A stretch of 64,000 nucleotides of DNA from Erinaceus europaeus (taxonomy: Eukaryota; Chordata; Mammalia; Eulipotyphla; Erinaceidae). The notes beneath the pieces were generated by a model. It did not search any database, was not told the DNA's origin, and saw only the letters and a list, made by a program, of their open reading frames with translations. Positions 57,536 to 64,000 of this stretch are shown here, piece after piece. The position numbers and the translations under genes were made by a program. The stretch lies in NCBI RefSeq assembly GCF_950295315.1, contig NC_080164.1, positions 110,938,447-111,002,446 on the forward strand, read 5' to 3'. Each line of letters opens with the position of its first letter. Positions within the stretch are counted from its first letter, which is position 1.

Positions 57536-58027
57536 ATATGGTCTCTAGATCAACAAAATGTAATGATGCAGATTACATACATATACTCACAAATTACTCA
57601 AGTGAAAACACAGTGTTGAACATAAAGGTAAGAAAACACACTATCCAATTCATGAAACACTTATTTTTAGGAATATTTCTACTTAAACAATCTCCAGGAT
57701 ATTGAATGAGAGAAACTAAAGATAGAACTAGGAATAGAGAATAAAGTAAAACAGACTAAAAAAGCAAATTACATATTTATGCGGAAGTTACCCACTTCCA
57801 GCATGTGGTGAGATGCCCAGTTCTGTTCTCACAATACTGATTTTAATAGACTTTAATTTAAAATGAATTGAAAAAGAATGGCACTAGAGTCACCACTGGT
57901 GAAGGATGCCTGTGCGGCTTCACCATTCTCAGTGCTCATTTTCTTTTCTTTCTTTGTTTTTAAAACCTTTTTTCTTAAGAGTTAAGAAAAATAGAATGGC
58001 AGAAATGGAAAATGTGAAAAGTGTACA

Positions 58028-58062
<35 letters not shown>

Positions 58063-58139
58063 TGAGAATGTCCAACCCCATGTGAACCCTTACCCACTAG
58101 TAGGTAGGGACTTGAGCTTGAAATCTGATATGCAGGTGG
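57536..58139. other. Unassigned DNA with a CA repeat
   Basis: Only the (AC)n array at 58028-58060 is recognised. Confidence 0.45.
58028..58060. repeat. (AC)n microsatellite
   Basis: About 16 AC units. Confidence 0.95.
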
Positions 58140-58580
58140 ATCCTAATTATTGTCTGGGGAGGTGGTGTCACGGTGGGCAGAAGGATCAGAAAGTTGGATC
58201 AGGAAAGAGAATATCTCCCAAATATGGGAAAGATGTATAAATATTGTTGGCTGTAAACCCCATTGATTTGATGTGATCTGGGGCCCATATTCAGCTTGGG
58301 AGCCCATGTGACCTCTACATCCCTGTATATTTGAGTTTACCTTCTATTTTAATAAGTAGGAACATTCTAAGCTGTCCCAATATCAGGACCCATCTTCCTC
58401 AGGTGTAGCATAGAGTATGTAGTCCAGCCTCCCTTCAGAGGATGGAACATTCTCTACCATTGTTGATCCAAATTGAGGACAAGGTCCTATGAGGGCTCAC
58501 AAAAGGCTCTACTGTGTTGTTCCTGCTAGGAAAGACTGGTAACAATGAAGAGAGGGATTTATTCGAGGTCTAGAATGTCT
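58140..58580 (+). mobile_element. Possible old L1 3'-UTR segment
   Basis: The segment around 'ggagcccatgtgacctctac' and 'acattctaagctgtcccaat' is related to 50910-51080, and both have the same orientation. It ends at ERV3 and no L1 tail follows, so the assignment is weak. Confidence 0.45.
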
Positions 58581-58588
58581 TTAAAGTT

Positions 58589-58884
58589 TGGGGCTCTAGT
58601 AGGCTGGGCTAGCTTCGCGGCAGTAGACAGAGACTCAGGGACACACGGCTGGGCAGAGAAGCTGTATTTCTTTATTCACGAACAACGATTCAAAAACTAA
58701 CCCAAACCAATCACCATACAGATCTGTCCTGCATCCTTCTTCTCCGGCGGCCATGGCAAGAACTCTGGAAGTCCGTAGGGGCAGGGGTCGGGGAAAAGGG
58801 GGCGCACGAAACTAGCAGGGGCCAAACCACAATCTCCCAGAGGTGAGAGGGGGCGAGACCAAACCAATGTGAAGCATAGCAACA
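58589..58884 (-). repeat. ERV3 3' LTR (about 296 bp)
   Basis: The U3 start is clear (TGTTGCTATGCTTC on the minus strand, ending at 58884). The other end is placed at 58589 by comparison with the 5' LTR remnant and may be a few bases off. A polypurine-like run (AAAAAGAAAAAGGGGAA on the minus strand) lies next to it at 58886-58902. Confidence 0.82.
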
Positions 58885-59969
58885 ATTCCCCTTTTTCTTT
58901 TTAACTAAATTACCATAGTATCAGGGGTGTGGGGTGAACAGAAACCTATATCGCACAGGCATTTTTAAAAAAGAAACTGGCACAAACATGGAAGAACATG
59001 TAAGCGAGCAACAAGAACCAGTGTGCTGCCAAGGGAAAGCCTGAGTGGGACCTTTTTTGCCTCTGGGGGGCATTACTTGCCTCACCAGGCATTTTCTAGC
59101 ATGAGGGGAGGGTAAGGCCTAGAGTCTCAAGGCAGCTGGCTGCAGTCAGTCTTTGAGAAACCCAGCAGCATAAAGGGAAGCCGCTACTTTTGTGCAAAGT
59201 GTCCAAGAGGTGTACCAGTGAGTCTGATAGAAGTGCGAATCCAAAGCAGATGTCCACAGAAGAATGCCAGGGGGTGGAACGTTGTATGAGGAAGATCAGC
59301 TGCTGTAATTCCGCTTTTTCTGTAGAGAACTTGACAGCTGCAATTTACTTACTATGAAACAAAACTTGTAGCAGGTTAGAAGTTTATCACAATTGATAAC
59401 TCTATTACAATTGGAAGTCTTTTTTAGTATGATTTTAAGGTTGTTTAAAGTTTAAACAATAAAATGTGGAAAGGTAAACAGAAGAACCATGAAAAAAAAC
59501 CCTAAAGCATGAGAATCATTAGCATAACCATTGTGCAATCTACCATTTCTAATTGAGAAGGATTCGAGAGTTTTACATATCAACAAGTCTATTTAACCTT
59601 TTGTTACACCCATTGAAGATGGAGACACACCCTAGGTGTGTGCAGTTTTTGTTTTTGTTTTAGACTTAGTTAAAATATATTGATTTTTAACTAATTTTTA
59701 ACTCAAACTTTAAATGTAAGTTAATTTTACCTTTATGAGAACTATGTTAAAAACCTTTTTCATTTAACTCTGTCTGGTAAGAATATAGCCTTAAAGCTAC
59801 ATTTTTAACCTTAAAGTTAATGTTTACCAAACTTTAAACACACGTAAACATGGTCTTCAATACACGAGGAGGAAAACTTTTGTTACGAAGACATGTCATT
59901 TTAAACACAAGTTTAGATCTATACTGTCTTAGCCGTTTGGTGAGTGTGGCTTCTTGCGCAACTTCAGCT

Positions 59970-60308
59970 CTAGGAATTGTAGGTAGCTATCTCTACAGGA
60001 ATCTCTGTGTATTCTAGCTTTTCTGACTTAAGAGCCAAGTTGGGGATCTTGGCCAGGGGGCCCAGTATCGGCAGGGAGCCCACAGTCTCCGGGTGGTCCA
60101 GGATCTGTCCAGACTTCATAGCAGGAGGGCGGGCGGGCCAGCCGTGCAGAAAGCGCGGGCCAAGGTGCCCCGGGGTGGCAGCCAAGATGGGCTTCAGCCC
60201 TGCCCGCCATGTCTGCTGCCCTGCTCTTGGTGGCCAAGCAGCGTGGGGGGAGCCCATGCCCAATGCCCCACGCCACGTGGTGGAAAGCTGGCTCATGCAG
60301 GCTGGCAT
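59970..60308 (-). other. ERV3 open frame matching ERV2 frame 2
   Basis: The frame is open for 112 codons and contains MKSGQILDH and ILGPLAKIP in the same order as ERV2, then a KLEY.EIP.EIA segment. ERV2 and ERV3 keep this frame despite clear nucleotide divergence. No family is recognised. Overlapping plus-strand frames are also long, because the region is GC-rich, so coding remains unproven. Confidence 0.45.
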
Positions 60309-60494
60309 TGGACTCCTGTGGGCTGGCGTTGGGTGGAAACCACAGAGTGGTCCAAGGATAAATGTTCCAGAAACAGCGAAAACAGTCTCATGAAGAAAGG
60401 GCAGAGGCCTTTGGAGATCTCTTCACAAGCCGAAGAGAAGGCCATAGTGCATAGGTAGCCAAATTGTCACTTATCTGGGGGATGGGCAGGTCAC

Positions 60495-60514
60495 GTCCCA
60501 CGTTGTAGGGGCCA
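60495..60514 (-). other. ERV3 primer-binding-like site
   Basis: On the minus strand TGGCCCCTACAACGTGGGAC follows the LTR end by two bases. It matches the tRNA-Lys1,2 PBS except for a two-base insertion and substitutions. Confidence 0.65.
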
Positions 60515-60605
60515 TATGTTGTTCTAACCGGGCTGGCTTCACGGGCGAGTAACAGAGACTCGAGGACACACGGCTGGGCAGAGAAGCTGTATTTCTTTAT
60601 TCACG

Positions 60606-60857
60606 GCGAAAACAACACTAGGCCCATCATGTCTGTTTGGGAATCTCAGGACTCCCCAAATAGAGTCCCAGTTGATGAGGTGGCCTGATAGTGACTGAAG
60701 AGTCATCATTAAAAAATGCCAGTCTCTTCCCTTATTCAGCTCTTGCAGTCCTTGCTTTGATGAGGTTAGCTATGGAGTGAGTGAGAGAACTGTAGGTGAG
60801 GAGAATATCTAAATCTAAGTAGACACTATTTCATTATGAACTTTATACTGACTCACT
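60606..60857. other. Unassigned DNA
   Basis: It begins with 'gcgaaaacaaca', which looks like an LTR 3' end in the plus orientation, right at the ERV3 truncation. The rest is not recognised. Confidence 0.4.
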
Positions 60858-62465
60858 ACAGACTATTGTGTATTTTTGCCCTAATTTATGGATACATGTG
60901 AATATATGCTCTATTTTATAAACCTGATCTATATATAGGTTTGGGGACTTTGTTAGGAAGTCAACCTCCTGGAATGGAATTTGAGAATACTATGAAAGGA
61001 AAGGTCTCACTCAAGTAATGAGGGTGAAGTTTGACATTCCATGCCTGACATCTGTGGACACAATCTGAAGTGACACATGCTAAAGTGGTACTCCTTGCAT
61101 TGATTAGGTTGGGATCAGTGGATGCAATATCATCTGGTATAAATTGAGAGAAGCATGCAGGAAAGTGAGCCCCACCCTAGAGGTTCCAGGACTGGGGGAA
61201 ATATAGGCTCCAAAGAGGAAGTGGGAGATTTCTTCTATCTTAGGGTTTAAGAAAACAATAGATAGTTATTGCAATAATCACATTATTTGGCAATTGGGTT
61301 AACTTTGAAATATCTGTTTGTTAGGATTTTCTGTATTATATACAACATCACAATAATTTATGTCCTTTGACATTATTTGTATGTAGCTGTGCCACTGGTT
61401 GCTTCTGTTCTCCCTGGTCTAAGCTTTTAAGAGAGTCAACATATCAAAGATTCAGTCTATGTATTAAAAAAACTCAGTCTGTGATATAAAAGGTTTGAGA
61501 CATTTAATCAATAGTTCCCCTCTTATATTAATTAAATGGTGGTTTATATGACTACAAATTGATAGGAGTGTACATAAATACCATTCCCACCACCAAAATA
61601 CTGTGTCCCATCCCAACCCCCTGCCCCCCCCCCCCCAAGCCTTTGAAGCCTAACATTCACCCTCACCCTCAACCCAGGGTTTTTACTTTGGTGCCCTACT
61701 CCAAATTCAGTCAAATCCTGCTTTGAGTTTCCCTTTCTGTTATTCTTTCTCAACCTCTGTTTTTGAGTGGGATCATTCCATACTCATCTTTATCTTTCTG
61801 ACTTAGTTCACTTAACATAATTCCTTCTAGATCCATCCAAGATGGGTCAGAGAAGGTGGGTTCATTATTCTTAATAGTTGTGTATAATTCCATTGTATAT
61901 ATATATGCCACAACTTTCTCAGCCACTATGGATATATTTGGATGTATATACACATATACATACCTATATACATATATAGAGATATATGCATATATATAAA
62001 GTATATATAATCTTGTTCTATGAACTGAAAAGACAACAGAAACTATGAGCATAGATAGAGTCAAAATATTAATTTCACATACCATAATGCAATCACGGTA
62101 TCTTCTGGAACCTGGTGGCATATTACTCTTCCACCAGGTTCCAGACGCTACCGTGATGCCAACCCAACTTCCTTGGGCATATGACCCCATTAATGTGTCC
62201 TGTAGTCCTGTCTCCCCAGACCCCTGCCCTACTAGGGAAAGAGAGAGACAGGCTGGAAGTATGGATTGACCGGCTTATGCCCATTTTCAGTGGAGAAACA
62301 GTTAAAGAAGCCAGACCTTTCACCTTCTGCACCCCACAGTAACCCTGGGTCCATATTCCCAGAGGGATAAAGAATAGGGAAGTTATCAAGGAAGGAGATT
62401 GTATATGGAGCTTTAGGGGTGGGCAATGTGTGTAAATGTACCCCTCTTATCCTACGGTAAGAAAT
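60858..62465 (+). mobile_element. L1 insertion with inverted 5' part and a hairpin near the junction
   Basis: 60858-61935 is minus-strand L1 (ORF2 end and 3' UTR). 62119-62465 is plus-strand distal 3' UTR. Between them lies about 160 bp of AT-repeat and unassigned sequence, ending in a 25-bp minus-strand snippet (62094-62118) that is complementary to 62131-62155. The simplest reading is one L1 inserted by twin priming, later altered by AT-repeat growth. Two separate insertions are also possible. Confidence 0.65.
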
Positions 62466-62477
62466 ATACTGTATGAA

Positions 62478-62670
62478 AGACCAGGCAGGGGTGTACCTAG
62501 TTAATTGCACACATTGCAGTGTGCAAGGATCAGGGTTCAAGACCCTGGTTCCCACCTTCAGGGGGAAAGCTTCATGAGTGTGAAGCCAGGCTATAGGTGT
62601 CTCTCTTTCTCTCTCCCTATCTTCCCCTTCCCTCTCAATTTATTTATCTCTATCAAATAATAATAAACAA
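62478..62670 (+). repeat. tRNA-derived SINE (type B)
   Basis: The head 'ccaggcaggggtgtacctag', box B 'gggttcaagaccc', 'gcttcatgagtgtgaagcca' body, CT-rich part and A-rich tail are present. Confidence 0.85.
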
Positions 62671-63077
62671 AGTTGCACACTTGCAGACATGATGTAGTGC
62701 AGTGTCACTTCAGTGAACAGGTTGAGTAATTTTTTAAATGCAAACTGTTAGCTCCCTAATAAAATATAAAAGTAGACCACAGTGACAGGGATACTTAAAT
62801 AAACTAAGAGGCCTGGTGTGTTACACTATAGCAGAGGAATTTGGTCAAGGAAGATAAGGAGGTTAGTGTTAGAGAGAGGAAGGGGCTTTCAGATCTTGCT
62901 ATAGGATGATGGAAAAGGATCTAAGTTGAGGGTGAGAGTTTTACAGAGAAATATCATGGAAAAATGGTAAGTTATACCTATGATCCAACAACTATCCTGT
63001 AACCATTAACCTCCCAAGAAAAATAAATAAATAATATAGATGATAGATAGGTGGATAGATGAGAGATATATAGATAA
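62671..63077. other. Unassigned DNA
   Basis: No feature is recognised. Confidence 0.4.
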
Positions 63078-63078
63078 A

Positions 63079-63079
<1 letters not shown>

Positions 63080-63118
<39 letters not shown>

Positions 63119-63124
63119 ATAAAT

Positions 63125-63165
<41 letters not shown>
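63080..63165. repeat. (TA)n and (GATA)n compound microsatellite
   Basis: A TA array (63080-63116) is followed by a GATA array (63125-63165). Reverse-strand Tyr/Ile-rich frames are artefacts. Confidence 0.95.
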
Positions 63166-63184
63166 GTGATAAATAACATCTAAG

Positions 63185-63385
63185 AGGGGACTGGCAGTGG
63201 CACATCCAGTTGAACTCACAAGTCACTATCCAAAAGGATGCCACTTTAAGCCTCCCCGCTTCCATTGCATGGGGAAAGCTTCACTAGTGGTGAAGCAGTT
63301 TTGCAGGTGTCTCTTTTTCACTCTATCTTCCCCTCTCCTCTCAATTTAGTTCTGTCCTATTAAATAAAAAAAATAAATAAAGGGA
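63185..63385 (+). repeat. tRNA-derived SINE (type B)
   Basis: The head 'ggggactggcagtggcacat', a decayed box B, the 'gcttcactagtggtgaagca' body, a CT-rich part and a tail are visible. Confidence 0.82.
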
Positions 63386-64000
63386 GAAATAATTCCCCAC
63401 AGCAGTGCTGTGCACAGTAACTTACAAAGAACATCATTTGTGATGTGAGGGTAACCAAACAAACATTGTCAACTGTTTATGGTCAGACTGTGAAATATTA
63501 GGATGAATGAAACTAAGCTAGATAGAATGAGATGATGACATTGATTCACTGCTTTCCCCTCTTCCCAGAACTGAGACCCTCCATCAGATCCTGAGAAAGA
63601 ATACCAGACATTATCAACAGAGAGATATTCTAAAAATGACCTGAAATTCTCCTTAAAAAATGTCAAAGTAATCAAAACCAAAGAGAGAAACTGTCAGAAC
63701 CTGAGACATGCTGGCTAAATTTAATATTGTATCTGGATGGGATCATGAAGGAGAAAAAATTTAAAAAGACATTGTGCAGAAATGAAGGAGATAATATTTA
63801 AGTATGGACTTAATTGATAATAACACAAAAGAAATGCTCAGCTATTACAGTTCTTCTAGAACAATATAAGATATTAATAGCAGTTTTTAGGCACTGTAGT
63901 AACTTACAAAACAGTCCAGAAGAGAACATTTTTATTTTTAGAACATGTTTCTGGGTCCTGAGAAATATATTGACCAGTAAGTTTGATGCTTTGCACTTGC
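63386..64000. other. Unassigned AT-rich DNA to the window end
   Basis: No repeat, gene or conserved frame is recognised. Confidence 0.4.

Larger units (their letters stand above)
58589..60605 (-). mobile_element. ERV3: non-autonomous LTR element, minus strand, 5' LTR truncated
   Basis: On the minus strand: a partial 5' LTR (60605-60517, about 89 bp), PBS-like site, a 1.63-kb interior and a complete 3' LTR (58884-58589). The interior is collinear with ERV1, including the GC-rich block and the AT-rich 3' region. No retroviral coding domain is seen. No TSD was identified, consistent with loss of one end. Confidence 0.88.

Noticed and set aside
62978..63265. Tyr/Ile-rich minus-strand frames
   Set aside because: They are products of the TA and GATA arrays.

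Overview
This window is repeat-dominated mammalian DNA. I found no host protein-coding exon, rRNA, functional tRNA gene or CRISPR array. Nearly every recognisable segment is a LINE-1 (L1) copy or tail, a tRNA-derived SINE, an endogenous-retrovirus (ERV) LTR element, or a microsatellite. The SINE heads (tRNA-like box B, then a pyrimidine-rich body, then an A-rich tail) resemble the ERI-type SINEs of hedgehogs. My best guess is Erinaceus europaeus or a close relative, but this is an inference from memory that I could not test by search.

Layout. 1-5616 is L1-A on the minus strand: its 3' end lies outside the window, ORF2 and ORF1 are broken, and the 5' UTR has tandem promoter-like monomers. 5640-21572 is a mosaic of L1 3'-UTR tails, SINEs, microsatellites and one solo LTR (13758-14200), separated by AT-rich unassigned DNA. 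21648-29501 is L1-B on the minus strand, a complete but decayed L1 with a 12-bp target-site duplication (TSD) and a 1.34-kb 3' UTR. That 3' UTR explains most of the dispersed fragments in the window. 30221-39766 is L1-C on the plus strand. Its ORF2 is split by ERV1 (35237-37699), a non-autonomous ERV with two LTRs and a 6-bp TSD. 39780-46305 holds more L1 tails and SINEs, plus a solo LTR nested in a SINE. 46583-48568 is ERV2, intact at both ends. 48957-49622 is ERV4, internally deleted. 49690-57535 holds more L1 tails and SINEs, including a tandem SINE cluster. 58589-60605 is ERV3 on the minus strand. 60858-62465 is an inverted-plus-direct L1, followed by SINEs and microsatellites.

How the parts relate. 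L1 enzymes presumably mobilised the SINEs: where TSDs could be read they are 11-19 bp, as expected for L1 target-primed insertion. The ERVs have 6-bp TSDs, TG...CA LTR ends and a tRNA-Lys-like primer-binding site (PBS), which fits class II (betaretrovirus/IAP-like) elements. Their 1.4-1.7-kb interiors show no gag, pro, pol or env, so they must have been mobilised in trans.

I saw no new gene system. The most unusual signals are: an ERV whose LTRs have grown across a relic PBS; discordant LTRs in that same provirus; a tRNA-Gly 5'-half inside an LTR; a small reading frame kept across three ERV copies; and L1 5' UTRs built from repeated units carrying YY1-like motifs.
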